A stretch of DNA of 64,000 nucleotides from Pokkaliibacter sp. MBI-7 (lineage in GTDB: Bacteria; Pseudomonadota; Gammaproteobacteria; Pseudomonadales; Balneatricaceae). Where the stretch lies: contig NZ_JARVTG010000001.1 in NCBI RefSeq assembly GCF_029846635.1, positions 2,299,001 through 2,363,000 on the forward strand, written 5' to 3'. Of the stretch, positions 53,099-61,924 are shown one piece after another (position 1 is the stretch's first letter; each line of letters begins with the position of its first letter). The notes under the pieces are model-generated. The model searched no databases and was not told the DNA's origin. It saw only the letters and a list, made by a program, of their open reading frames with translations. A program made the translations under genes and the position numbers.

Positions 53099-54832
53099 TC
53101 AGTCCTCACCACCATCGTGGGTGATACGCAGCACTTCATCCAGGGTGGTGACGCCCTGCAGCGCCAGCCGCAAGCCGTCTTCATGCAGGGTCAGCATGCC
53201 CTGCCGCCGGGCCTCCTGCTCCAGCAGCACCGCATCAGCCTGCTGCATCACCAGTTTGCGCAGGTTATCGTTCAGTACCAGCAACTCGCTGATGGCACAG
53301 CGGCCCAGATAGCCTTCCCCCGCGGCCAGCCCGACGCGGGGCCGATACAGGCGAACCGGCTGGCCAGCGGCATAGCGCTGCAGCTGATAACGTTCAATCA
53401 CTTCCGGCAGCGGCTCATAGGCTTCGCTGAGAGCCGGGTCCAGCCGCCGTACCAGACGCTGAGCCAGAATGGCGTTGATGGTGGAAACCAGAAGATAGTC
53501 TTCCACCCCCATATCGAGCAGACGGGTGATACTGGCAGCCGCGGAATTAGTGTGCAGGGTAGACAGCACCAGATGGCCGGTCAGTGCCGACTGAATGGCA
53601 ATACGGCAGGTTTCCAGATCGCGCATTTCGCCGATCATGATCACATCCGGGTCCTGCCGCACAATGGAGCGCAGCGCCTGCGCAAAATCGAGACCGATAG
53701 CGGGCTTGACCTGAATCTGGTTGATGCCTTCCAGCTGGTATTCCACCGGATCTTCGACGGTGATGATCTTGCGTTCCGGCGTGTTCAGCAGCGACAGCGC
53801 GGTGTAAAGCGTCGTGGTTTTACCCGAGCCGGTGGGGCCGGTGACCAGCACCACGCCGTGAGGACGTTCCAGCAACTGACGAAAACGCGCCCGTGTCGCC
53901 TCGTCCATCCCCAGACTGGCAAAATCGAAACGCACCGTCTCCCGCTGCAGCAGGCGCATCACGACCGACTCACCAAAGCTGGTGGGCACGGTGGATACAC
54001 GCAAATCCAGCTCCTGCCCCTGCACCCGCATCATAATGCGGCCATCCTGCGGCAAACGTCGTTCGGCGATATTCAGCCGCGCCATGATCTTGATACGGGA
54101 AATCACCGCTGCCGTGGAGCTGACCGGCGGCGCCTCGCTGTCCTGCAGCACCCCGTCTACCCGGTAGCGCACCTTGAGGCGATTCTCGAACGGCTCGATA
54201 TGGATATCCGACGCCCGTCGCTCCACCGCCCGCTGGATCAGCAGATTGACCAGCCGGATCACTGGCGCCTCTGACGCCAGATCCTTCAGATGCTCCACAT
54301 CCTCCACCACATCGCCACTCTCGCCGATACTTTCCACCAGCGAGCCCATGGCCGAGCGGCCCTGGCCGTAATAGCGCTCCAGCAATTCGTCTATCTCACT
54401 GGCCAGCCCGATACTGACGGCCACCTCTGCCTCGCAGGCATAGCTCAGGGCATCGACCACATAACGGTCTTCCGGGTCAGCCAGCACCACCTGCAACAGC
54501 GGCAGTGGCTCCCCCTGCGAGGCCTCGCGCTCTGCCGCAGGCTGCCAGCCATAAGGGAACACCTTGTGCTGCCTGAGAAAGCGCAGCGACACCTCCGGCA
54601 GCGCCGCCACATCCAGCAGTGCCAGCTGCGCCTCATCGCCCTGCCAGCGGGGCAACTGATACTGCACAGCAAAGTGTTCGGCCAGATCACGCTCCGACAC
54701 CAACCCCAGCCGCACCAGAAAGGCCGAAAAGCGCCCGTCGCTAACCGGGTTATACAGACGCTGGGCGCGCTCCAGATCGGCGGGTTTCAGCAGCGTCACC
54801 AGACTGGGCTGCGGGCTGGCATTCATATTCAC
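53099..54832 (-). CDS. gspE: Type II secretion ATPase GspE
   Basis: A 577-residue hexameric ATPase. Walker A is GPTGSGKTTTLYTAL; the Asp box GEMRDLETCRIAIQSALTGH and His box LVLSTLHTNSAA are intact. The usual tetracysteine zinc element before the C-terminus is missing: where CxxC pairs are expected the chain reads RRLDPALSEAYEP and PRVGLAAGEGYLGR. I start at a GTG at 54832 because GGAGG inside the gspD end lies 8 bases before it; an ATG two codons later is the alternative. The chain overlaps no other gene with this start. Confidence 0.95.
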   Translation of the reverse strand: MNMNASPQPSLVTLLKPADLERAQRLYNPVSDGRFSAFLVRLGLVSERDLAEHFAVQYQLPRWQGDEAQLALLDVAALPEVSLRFLRQHKVFPYGWQPAAEREASQGEPLPLLQVVLADPEDRYVVDALSYACEAEVAVSIGLASEIDELLERYYGQGRSAMGSLVESIGESGDVVEDVEHLKDLASEAPVIRLVNLLIQRAVERRASDIHIEPFENRLKVRYRVDGVLQDSEAPPVSSTAAVISRIKIMARLNIAERRLPQDGRIMMRVQGQELDLRVSTVPTSFGESVVMRLLQRETVRFDFASLGMDEATRARFRQLLERPHGVVLVTGPTGSGKTTTLYTALSLLNTPERKIITVEDPVEYQLEGINQIQVKPAIGLDFAQALRSIVRQDPDVIMIGEMRDLETCRIAIQSALTGHLVLSTLHTNSAAASITRLLDMGVEDYLLVSTINAILAQRLVRRLDPALSEAYEPLPEVIERYQLQRYAAGQPVRLYRPRVGLAAGEGYLGRCAISELLVLNDNLRKLVMQQADAVLLEQEARRQGMLTLHEDGLRLALQGVTTLDEVLRITHDGGED

Positions 54833-54836
54833 AGCA

Positions 54837-57104
54837 TCAGCCTCCACGACCGGTCGTCAATGGCCGCAGCAACTGCAACCCCTGCCGGTATTCATCCGTG
54901 ACCTGCTGCGCCTCGCTGTTGCGGGTGATGACCTTGGGCGTGATCAGCACGATCATTTCTGAGCGGTTGTGCTTGCGGTCGGTACTGCCGAACAGCCAGC
55001 GCAGCCCCGGCACCTGGCCGACGCCGGGCACACTGGCGTCGTTCTGGGCGTTGTTCTGCTGGATCAGGCCTCCGAGCAGGATGGTCTGGCCGGACTGCAC
55101 CGCCACCTGAGTGCTGATGGCGCGGGTAGAGATGGAGGGATTGCCGTTGGCATCGACGGTGGTGCCGGCATTGCTGACCTGCTGCTGGATATCCAGATAG
55201 ACCAGCCCACCGGGGTTAATGCGCGGGGTCACATCGAGGATCACCCCGGTCTGCACATACTGCACGCTGCTGATGGTATTGAGGTCAGAGCTGCTGGTAT
55301 TGACCGAGGTCTGGGTGATGGGAATGTTGTCGCCCACCTGTATCTGCGCCCGCTGGTTGTTCATTACCACCAGTGACGGCGCCGACAGCACCTGCGTATT
55401 GCCTTTGCTTTCCAGCGCGCGCAGGGCCACCTGCAGGTTGTTGCTGAGGAAGGAATAGAACAGTGACTCGCCGCCGTAGCTGGCACCACCCTGCCCCAGT
55501 GCGCCGCCCTGACCGGCACTGTTGGCAATGGCGGTTGTGGTGCTGTTGCCTGCCAGTTTGCCCAGATACCACTGCACACCGAAGCTCAGCTCATCGACCA
55601 GGCTGACTTCCAGAATGCGGGTTTCGATCTGCACCTGCAGCGGGGGGTTATCGAGGCGCTGGATGGCGGTCTGGATTTCCTGCCACTGGCTGGGGCGGCA
55701 CCGTACCAGCAGCTGATTGCTGCTTTTTTGCGCACTGATACGCACGCTGTTGTCGTGGCTGTTGCCTGTACTGCTGCCACTGTCCAGTGAGGTGTCGCTG
55801 GCCGTGGTATCGCTGTTGTCCGTCGCGGTATCGCTGCTCTGGCTAGTGATGCTGTTGAGGGAGCTGCCCTGGCCGCTGCTGCCGTTGATGGCGCCGAGGC
55901 CATTACTGGTCAGGGTGGTGGTGCGCAGGCCGGGAGCCACCGTGGCGGCCTGCGCTTCCGTGACCGGACTGTCGCTGTAGATCTGCCGCAGGTAATAGGC
56001 CAGATCAGTGGCCTTCATATTGCGCACATCGTAGACGTACATCTGCGGCTCGTTGCCACCACCCTGATCGATCAGCTCAATCCACGAACGCACTTCGCGC
56101 AGGTATTCCGCCTGTGGCGAAATCACGACCACCGCGTTGGTACGCTGAATCGGGATAAAGCGCAGCATGCCCGCCAGTGGCGTGTCGCCCTGAGGGCCGA
56201 ACAGGCGGTCCAGCTCCGGCATCAGCTCCTTGATATTGGCACGCTGCAGGTCGAACACGCCGATAGACATACCCTTCAGCCAGTTGACGTCAAAGGTGTT
56301 AATGGTCTGCTGGTAGTTATCCAGCTCGGCGGCGGTGCCTGCCAGCGCCAGCAGGTTACGGTTGGGGTCGATCAGCAGGAAGGCATTGTCACGGGCAAAG
56401 GGTTTGAGCAGCTTCTGCATTTCCACCGCAGAAATGTAGTTGAGCACAAACAGCCGCGCCGACAGGCCAATATCGGGGGCCTGCATGGCCATCGACGGCA
56501 CCACATTGCCCGGCACCGCTTTATCAGCCGGCAGGATCAGATAACGCTCACCGTCGCGGATCATGGCGTTATTGGTCCAGGCCAGCAGGCTTTCCAGAAT
56601 GGCAATGGCCTGTTCCTTATTGACCGGCTGCGAGGTGGAGAAGGTGACCTGCCCTTCCACCCCCTGGGTGATGCTGTAGTTCTCGTGCAGCATGTCGCCC
56701 AGCACCGAGTTGATCACCGCCTGAATGGGTAAATCATTGAAGTTGAAGGAGAAGCTGCCTTCGCCTGCGGGTTCACCCTGCGCCAGCGCCTGTGCTTCCT
56801 GCGGGTGGATAAACTCACCACTGCCCTGCACCCACTGCCCTTTTGGCACTCTGCCCGTGGCAGCGCTCTGCCCGCTTACACCACTGAGCCCACGGGTATC
56901 GGCCATGGCACTGGCCTGAGCCTGCGGGCGGTCGCTGCCGGTGCCCGCCAGGCCTTCGCGAATCAGGCTGTCGTCGGGGCGCTGATTGGCCGGGACGCAG
57001 CCGGTCAGCAACAGCGCACTGAGCATCGCCGCCCCCAGCAAGGGGTGATAACCGGATAAAAACGGCGTAGCACAGCACGCCAGAGCACGAGGACGCAACA
57101 ACAT
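54837..57104 (-). CDS. gspD: Type II secretion outer-membrane secretin GspD
   Basis: A 755-residue secretin. The N-terminus has a lipoprotein-like signal ending SALLLTGC. N0 to N3 domains follow (FNFNDLPIQAVINSVLGDML; YISAVEMQKLLKPFARDN; KSSNQLLVRCRPSQWQEIQTAI), with a Ser/Thr-rich linker in N3. The secretin core has VLSAPSLVVMNNQRAQIQVGDNIPI and GQTILLGGLIQQNNAQNDASVPGVGQVPGLRWLFGS. A probable lipid anchor suggests self-piloting with no separate GspS. It overlaps gspC by one codon. Confidence 0.95.
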   Translation of the reverse strand: MLLRPRALACCATPFLSGYHPLLGAAMLSALLLTGCVPANQRPDDSLIREGLAGTGSDRPQAQASAMADTRGLSGVSGQSAATGRVPKGQWVQGSGEFIHPQEAQALAQGEPAGEGSFSFNFNDLPIQAVINSVLGDMLHENYSITQGVEGQVTFSTSQPVNKEQAIAILESLLAWTNNAMIRDGERYLILPADKAVPGNVVPSMAMQAPDIGLSARLFVLNYISAVEMQKLLKPFARDNAFLLIDPNRNLLALAGTAAELDNYQQTINTFDVNWLKGMSIGVFDLQRANIKELMPELDRLFGPQGDTPLAGMLRFIPIQRTNAVVVISPQAEYLREVRSWIELIDQGGGNEPQMYVYDVRNMKATDLAYYLRQIYSDSPVTEAQAATVAPGLRTTTLTSNGLGAINGSSGQGSSLNSITSQSSDTATDNSDTTASDTSLDSGSSTGNSHDNSVRISAQKSSNQLLVRCRPSQWQEIQTAIQRLDNPPLQVQIETRILEVSLVDELSFGVQWYLGKLAGNSTTTAIANSAGQGGALGQGGASYGGESLFYSFLSNNLQVALRALESKGNTQVLSAPSLVVMNNQRAQIQVGDNIPITQTSVNTSSSDLNTISSVQYVQTGVILDVTPRINPGGLVYLDIQQQVSNAGTTVDANGNPSISTRAISTQVAVQSGQTILLGGLIQQNNAQNDASVPGVGQVPGLRWLFGSTDRKHNRSEMIVLITPKVITRNSEAQQVTDEYRQGLQLLRPLTTGRGG

Positions 57105-57634
57105 CAGGGGGACTCATTTGACGGGCCACTAAGGCCGGGAATATGGGGGCGATTCAAAGTCAGGGTCTGCGTAGCGCCATTCAGGGTGAGGCTCACTTCG
57201 CTAGCCTCCACGCGGGACAGCTGCCAGCCACCGGGCAGGGTCTGGCCCTGACGCAGGGTCAGCGCATTGCCGTTGTCATCACGAACAAAGGCCAGCCGCA
57301 GCTGGCTATTGGTCAGGGTGCCCAGCAGGGTAAAGCCATTGAGTACGGGCGGTGGCTCACTGGCAGGCGCGTCCGGCAGCGCAGCCACCAGCTGGTCTGC
57401 CGAGCGCGAGGTACTGAGCAGCGAGTGCTGCCAGATGCTCTGATAGCGGTCCAGCGGCAGTGGCTGTGCTTCCTGCAGCGCCTCGGCCAGCGCATCCGCC
57501 CCGGCTTCACTGCCGGACGCAGCTAACCAGGGCAACGGGCCACCGCTACCCTGTGCCAGCAGGATACACAGGCCACCGAGCGCCACCACCAGCCCCAGCC
57601 ACCACAGGCTGATGCGCCGTAACACGGCGCTCAT
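57104..57634 (-). CDS. gspC: Type II secretion protein GspC (short form)
   Basis: A 176-residue GspC with one N-terminal membrane helix (ISLWWLGLVVALGGLCILLA) and an HR domain (FTLLGTLTNSQLRLAFVRDDNG, TLRQGQTLPGGWQLSRVEASEVSL). It connects the inner platform to the secretin. There is no C-terminal PDZ or coiled-coil domain, so it is shorter than the 270-300 residues of the classical protein. ATGA overlaps on both sides. Confidence 0.88.
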   Translation of the reverse strand: MSAVLRRISLWWLGLVVALGGLCILLAQGSGGPLPWLAASGSEAGADALAEALQEAQPLPLDRYQSIWQHSLLSTSRSADQLVAALPDAPASEPPPVLNGFTLLGTLTNSQLRLAFVRDDNGNALTLRQGQTLPGGWQLSRVEASEVSLTLNGATQTLTLNRPHIPGLSGPSNESP

Positions 57635-58284
57635 CCGCCGGCTCCGCTACTGGCCTGCGCAGCCGGGTGCATATAACCGCTGACGGTCATACGCACGGTC
57701 AGTAGCCCCGAGCCGCCGTCAAAAGGCGTATCCGGGCGGCGGTACAGGCTCAGCTGATCAATAAACAGCAGCGGGTGGCTGTGTTCCAGCTCATATACGA
57801 CGGCGGTCAGGGGTTCCATGGCACATTCCAGAGTGACGTTGATCGCCACCTGCACATAGGGAGCGTCCTGCTTTTGTGGCTGGCTGACCGGCAGCGTTTC
57901 CAGCAGCTGGCAACCGGGGCCGAGAGTGCTGACTTGATTGACGCTGAGCGACAGCCGTGACATCAGGTCAGCCTGTACCGAGCCGGGGTCATCGCCCGGC
58001 AGCAGGGTATTGTTAAGCTGGCTATTGGCCGCAGCGGCCTCCACCGCCGCCTGCAACTGTTCTTTACCAGCGAGAATCTGCTGATAGCGCTGCTGGCGCT
58101 GGCGCAGGCTGTCCATCTGTTCACGCATCTCTTGCACCGGCGCCCAGACGCCCTGATACAGCGCGGTGGCGGCGGTCAGCAGTAGCGCCAGCAGGATCAG
58201 CACCGCCATGGCCAGACGCTGCTGCGCGGCGGTCAGCGACGTGGTCAGCGACGTGGTCAGGGTGGTTTTCAGATGTCGCTTCAT
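57631..58284 (-). CDS. gspM: Type II secretion protein GspM (GspMb/PilO-like)
   Basis: A 217-residue bitopic protein: cytosolic N-terminus, one helix (LAMAVLILLALLLTAATALY), a coiled-coil (VQEMREQMDSLRQRQQRYQQIL) and a ferredoxin-like periplasmic domain with PLTAVVYELEHSHPLLFIDQLSLYRR. A tandem LTTSLTT repeat occurs near the N-terminus, encoded by a 12-base direct duplication. It pairs with GspL. ATGA overlaps on both sides. Confidence 0.88.
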   Translation of the reverse strand: MKRHLKTTLTTSLTTSLTAAQQRLAMAVLILLALLLTAATALYQGVWAPVQEMREQMDSLRQRQQRYQQILAGKEQLQAAVEAAAANSQLNNTLLPGDDPGSVQADLMSRLSLSVNQVSTLGPGCQLLETLPVSQPQKQDAPYVQVAINVTLECAMEPLTAVVYELEHSHPLLFIDQLSLYRRPDTPFDGGSGLLTVRMTVSGYMHPAAQASSGAGG

Positions 58285-59246
58285 GGCGTGCTGCCCTCAG
58301 TCTGCCCGGATGCTGACGCCGACGCCGACAAGATGGCCTGCAAAGTAAAGCGGTCCTGCCGGGTCTGGCTGTCAGGTTGAATCACCCCCTGAAACTGCGG
58401 TGCACTGAAGCCGGGGCAGGCATTAATACGACTGATCAGGCGGCTGACGGCACTGCTCTGGCCGCTCATCACCAGCATGCCCTCCGCTTTAATATCCAGC
58501 TGCTCCAGCCAGGTATCGGCGGGCAGGCAGTCGGTCAGCGCTTGCAGGGTAGTCAGCATCGAGGGTTGGCTGTGTTTGAGCCGGGCCAGATAGCCTGCCG
58601 CCTGCTGGCGTTCGCTCAGTTGCTGTTGCAGGGTGATGATGTCGCGGGTTTGCTGCTGTAACTGGCTGACCTCGGCGTTCATGCGTTGCAGGGTGTCGGC
58701 ATTCTGGCTGCGCCATAAGGCTGCCGCCGTGGCCAGCAACAGGGCACTGCCGATCGCCAGTGTCAGATTAATCAGCCGTGGCCAGTGAATACGCCTGCGC
58801 CTGCGTGCCGGGGGCAGCAGGTTAACCCCCAGTGGCTGGCCTGACGCATCCAGTGCATCCACCCGGTCTGGCACCACACCCTGTGCGGCCAGCTGCTCCA
58901 GCAGCGCATCCAGCGTATCGCGCCGTACTACCGCCAGTTGCACCCGCAGGCGCTGGGCGTCGCTGCCGCGCCGCGCCGCGGCAAAATACACCTGCCCCGG
59001 CTGAAACGGGGTAAAGCGTGGTAGCTCGTGGTGCAGCACGCTCTCCAGCTTTTTCCCCGCGGCCAGCGGCAAATACAGCTCGCGCACCAGTACCTGCGCC
59101 GGTGTCAGTTGCAACACCAGCGCATGGTCCTGATCCGCAGGCAAAGGCTGCCAGGGCCGCTCGCCATCCTCCGTCACCCGCCAGAGTTGGTTGGAGTGGT
59201 GGGTGACTTTTATGGCCAAGTAAGTACTGACAATGACTTTGACCAA
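58281..59246 (-). CDS. gspL: Type II secretion protein GspL (PilN-like), with a replaced 5' end
   Basis: A 321-residue frame. Residues 15-150 form a truncated actin-like cytosolic domain (LVLQLTPAQVLVRELYLPL, then FTPFQPGQVYFAAARRG), a membrane helix follows (LINLTLAIGSALLLATAAALW), and then a PilN-like coiled coil and periplasmic domain. It recruits GspE through the cytosolic part. The first 13 residues come from the inserted AT-rich DNA: at 59207 homology with the gspL fragment (60052-60520) stops. The only start available is a TTG at 59246 with no ribosome site, 4 bases after the stop of the 133-residue gene, so expression probably depends on coupling. The original start is stranded in the fragment. 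Confidence 0.85.
   Translation of the reverse strand: MVKVIVSTYLAIKVTHHSNQLWRVTEDGERPWQPLPADQDHALVLQLTPAQVLVRELYLPLAAGKKLESVLHHELPRFTPFQPGQVYFAAARRGSDAQRLRVQLAVVRRDTLDALLEQLAAQGVVPDRVDALDASGQPLGVNLLPPARRRRRIHWPRLINLTLAIGSALLLATAAALWRSQNADTLQRMNAEVSQLQQQTRDIITLQQQLSERQQAAGYLARLKHSQPSMLTTLQALTDCLPADTWLEQLDIKAEGMLVMSGQSSAVSRLISRINACPGFSAPQFQGVIQPDSQTRQDRFTLQAILSASASASGQTEGSTP
58739..59207. repeat. 469-bp duplicated gspL segment, intact-gene copy
   Basis: Gap-free match to 60052-60520 (offset 1,313) in the same orientation, with scattered base changes that alter about 8 of 155 residues. That is clearly more diverged than the ppnP repeats. The pair bounds an AT-rich insert of 844 bases. Confidence 0.92.
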
Positions 59247-59252
59247 GATTTT

Positions 59253-59654
59253 CTATTTCACTTTGGAGGAAGCATGATGCTTACCTGAATATTTTTTCCC
59301 CACAAAAACACCTAAACACAAGAAAACAAAATCCAAAACAGTACTCACTATCAGATTTAAATCTAAATCAAAATCTAAACGTCCAGAAATCGCTTTTAAA
59401 GCAACCAATCCATAGAATAATACCATAGTGTAATTTACTACAGCATGTAAATATGGGTTATTGTAGACCTTCCTTCCTATGATATAGGAAAAGCCAAAGG
59501 AACCCAAAGCTGAAATGAGGTAATGAGCACTCGTAATTACATAAACACTTTCTTCATAGCCAGAATAACTCAGAATTAAAACTACCGCTGTTTGAACAAT
59601 AGTATCAAATAAGAAATAAAGAATAGATATTAAAAAAACAAGTTTGGCATTCAT
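59253..59654 (-). CDS. Small four-helix membrane protein, possible immunity protein
   Basis: A 133-residue, AT-rich gene. Hydropathy suggests four membrane helices (LVFLISILYFLFDTIVQTAVV, YVITSAHYLISALGSFGFSYI, YTMVLFYGLVALKAI, LIVSTVLDFVFLCLGVFVG) and a basic tail. I do not recognise the family. It lies directly after an AT-rich, N-terminally cut gene in the same orientation. By analogy with the toxin/immunity pair at 61925-63378, I think it is an immunity gene for that lost toxin. Its stop is 4 bases from the start used by gspL. Confidence 0.6.
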   Translation of the reverse strand: MNAKLVFLISILYFLFDTIVQTAVVLILSYSGYEESVYVITSAHYLISALGSFGFSYIIGRKVYNNPYLHAVVNYTMVLFYGLVALKAISGRLDFDLDLNLIVSTVLDFVFLCLGVFVGKKYSGKHHASSKVK

Positions 59655-59678
59655 AATTAATTCACCCTGACAAAGGCT

Positions 59679-60051
59679 TCATTTCTTTTGATCAGAATTA
59701 TTGTCTTGACCTTGACTACTCTCATCATTCGAACTGTTGCTATCATTCGAACTACTGCCATCACTTTTTTGAGATGGTGGATTTGGATCTACATCATCAC
59801 TCTTTTTAGCTTTACTCTGATCCTTATTTTCATCAAAGGCATCAATGGTATCTCCAAACATTTTTCCAATGACAGCACCCATAAATTTCGCAAAATCTTT
59901 ACCATATTTTTTTTCTGCATATTTTTCTGCCGCCATACTTACTGCCTGACCGGCAGTCATACCCGAAAGCTTAGATACTAACGATTTATAATTCTCGTTT
60001 TTTAGTTGGCTAGCTAGCTCAATAGAGTCTATTGCTGGACCAGCTGCTGTT
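59679..60051 (-). pseudogene. 3' fragment of an AT-rich gene, possible polymorphic toxin tail
   Basis: The frame is open from the duplication junction at 60051 to a stop at 59679, and encodes about 123 residues with no start near the junction; an internal ATG at 59960 would give 93. The segment has AIDSIELASQLKNENYKSL and MTAGQAVSMAAEKYAEKKYG followed by a low-complexity Ser/Asn/Asp/Gln tail (SSSNDSNSSNDESSQGQDNN). No catalytic motif is recognisable. The cut at the gspL junction, the composition and the membrane gene that follows suggest the last part of a toxin gene. Alternative: an unrelated short foreign gene. Confidence 0.5.
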
Positions 60052-60547
60052 ACAGAGCGCTGCTCATAGCCAGCGTCAGGTTGATCAGCCGTGGCCAGTG
60101 AATACGCCTGCGCCTGCGTGCCGGGGGCAGCAGGTTAATACCCAGTGGCTGGCCTGACGCATCCAGTGCATCCACCCGGTCTGGCACCACGCCCTGTGCG
60201 GCCAGCTGCTCCAGCAGCGCATCCAGCGTATCGCGCCGTACTACCGCCAGTTGCACCCGCAGGCGTTGTGCGTCACTGCCGCACCGCGCCGCGGCAAAAT
60301 ACACCTGCCCCGGCTGAAACGGGGTAAAGCGTGACAGCTCGTGGTGCAGCACGCTCTCCAGCTTTTTCCCCGCAGCCAGCGGCAAATACAGCTCGCGCAC
60401 CAGTACCTGCGCCGGTGTCAGTTGCAACACCAGCGTATGGTCCTGATCCGCAGGCAATGGCTGCCACGGCTGCTCGCCATTCTCCGTTACCCGCCAGAGC
60501 TGGTTGGAGTGGTGGGTGACGGGTTGTTGGAGGTATTTTCTTAGCAT
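60050..60547 (-). pseudogene. gspL: Duplicated 5' half of gspL with the native start
   Basis: 165 codons from an ATG at 60547 (preceded by GAGG) to a TAA created at the junction (60050-60052). It begins MLRKYLQQPVTHHSNQLW and continues at high identity to the intact gspL up to LINLTLAMSSAL, where the membrane helix breaks off. The product would be the cytosolic actin-like half only, without membrane anchor. It carries what looks like the original gspL translation start. If translated it could bind GspE and interfere with or tune the secretion platform. Confidence 0.8.
60052..60520. repeat. 469-bp duplicated gspL segment, fragment copy
   Basis: Second copy of the segment at 58739-59207, same orientation. 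It is joined on the left to AT-rich toxin-like DNA and on the right to the native gspL leader. Confidence 0.92.
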
Positions 60548-60562
60548 ATGACCTCAACAAGA

Positions 60563-61882
60563 GGGTCTGTCAAACGAACTGTGTAACTGCTCCCTTTCAG
60601 AGTGCGGCCAGCGGCACGCGCTCCTCCCCAAACATCACCTGAAAACTCTGTAGTGCCGGTTTCCAGTGATGAATAGCCTTCCAGTTCTTCGATGCTTCGC
60701 GGATAGCCAGAAAGAGTGACTTGAGTGCCGAATCGTCGTTCGGAAAAATGCGCCGATTACGTGTCAGTTTCCGCAGGCTCATGTTCAGGGATTCGATGGC
60801 GTTGGTCGTGTAGATCACTTTCCGGATCTCCGGCAGGAACTGGAAGAACGGTATGATGTTGTCCCAGTGACCGCGCCACAACCGCACCACCGCCCGATAT
60901 TTCTCACCCCAATCGCTCTCAAAGTCATCCAGTTCGCGCACGGCTTCGTCCGCTGTCGCCGATGTGTAAATTCGCTTCAGGGCACCCACAACGACCTTGC
61001 TGTCTTTGGTGTTGACATAACGCAAGCTGGCGCGCACCAGATGCACAATACACAGCTGGGTCAACGTTTTCGGAAACACCGCGTTGACCGCTTCCGGCAA
61101 CCCCTTCAGGCCGTCCATACTGGCGATGTAAATATCCTGCACGCCACGATGACGCAACTCCGTCAGCACCGACAACCAGAACTTCGCCCCTTCGCTTTCG
61201 GCCAGCCACAGACCCAGCACTTCTTTCTCGCCGCGCAGATTGACGCCAAGCACAACGTGCGCTGACTTGTTCACCACCTGCTTGTTGTGCTGTACCTTGA
61301 CCACCAGACCATCCAGCCAGACGATGGGGTAAATCGCTTCCAGCGGTCGCGTCTGCCACGCTTTGGCTTCCTCCAGAACCGCATCAGTAACCTGGGCGAT
61401 GAGTGTGTGCGAAATCGTCACACCGTATAAGTCCACCAGCGCACTCTCGATATCACGCGTGGTCATGCCCTTGGCGTACAGTGTCAGGATCTTGTCTTCC
61501 ATCCCCGCCAGCCGAACTTGCCGCTTCTTGAGCAGCTGTGGCTCGAAGCGGCCTTCTCGGTCGCGGGGAGTCTCTATGAGCAAGTCGCCGACATCACTCT
61601 GCACCGTTTTACGGCTCTTGCCGTTACGGGTATTGCCCCGCTTGGCACCGGGCTCGGCTTTGTCGTGGCGGTCGTAGCCAAGGTGGTCGTCCATCTCGGC
61701 TTGCAGGCTGCGATTGATCATGTGTTGCAGCATCTGGGCGTACAGCTTGCTGACATCCTCCGGGGTCTTACATTCCTGAGTCAGCTCATCCAACATCTCT
61801 GGCGTTAGTGCCATGTAACTGCTCCTCGCGGTGTTCCCGCATCATCCCATAAACGCAGTTACACAGTTCAATTTACAGACCC
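60563..61882 (-). mobile_element. IS256-family insertion sequence, copy 2 (1,320 bp)
   Basis: Same length, ends (GGGTCTGT) and transposase as the copy at 247-1566, and same orientation. It is flanked by a perfect 8-bp duplication CAACAAGA at 60555-60562 and 61883-61890. It sits between the Rhs immunity gene and the native gspL leader, 15 bases before the ATG of the gspL fragment. It therefore separates the toxin pair from the T2SS operon, which would otherwise be about 50 bases apart in the same orientation. Confidence 0.95.
60597..61814 (-). CDS. IS256-family (mutator-type) transposase, second copy
   Basis: A 405-residue protein identical to that at 281-1498. The Asp, Asp and Glu blocks are all present. 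Identity of both copies suggests recent spread in this genome. Confidence 0.95.
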   Translation of the reverse strand: MALTPEMLDELTQECKTPEDVSKLYAQMLQHMINRSLQAEMDDHLGYDRHDKAEPGAKRGNTRNGKSRKTVQSDVGDLLIETPRDREGRFEPQLLKKRQVRLAGMEDKILTLYAKGMTTRDIESALVDLYGVTISHTLIAQVTDAVLEEAKAWQTRPLEAIYPIVWLDGLVVKVQHNKQVVNKSAHVVLGVNLRGEKEVLGLWLAESEGAKFWLSVLTELRHRGVQDIYIASMDGLKGLPEAVNAVFPKTLTQLCIVHLVRASLRYVNTKDSKVVVGALKRIYTSATADEAVRELDDFESDWGEKYRAVVRLWRGHWDNIIPFFQFLPEIRKVIYTTNAIESLNMSLRKLTRNRRIFPNDDSALKSLFLAIREASKNWKAIHHWKPALQSFQVMFGEERVPLAAL

Positions 61883-61924
61883 CAACAAGAATCACCAATT
61901 TATTTCTGGAGATCCTTACATTAT

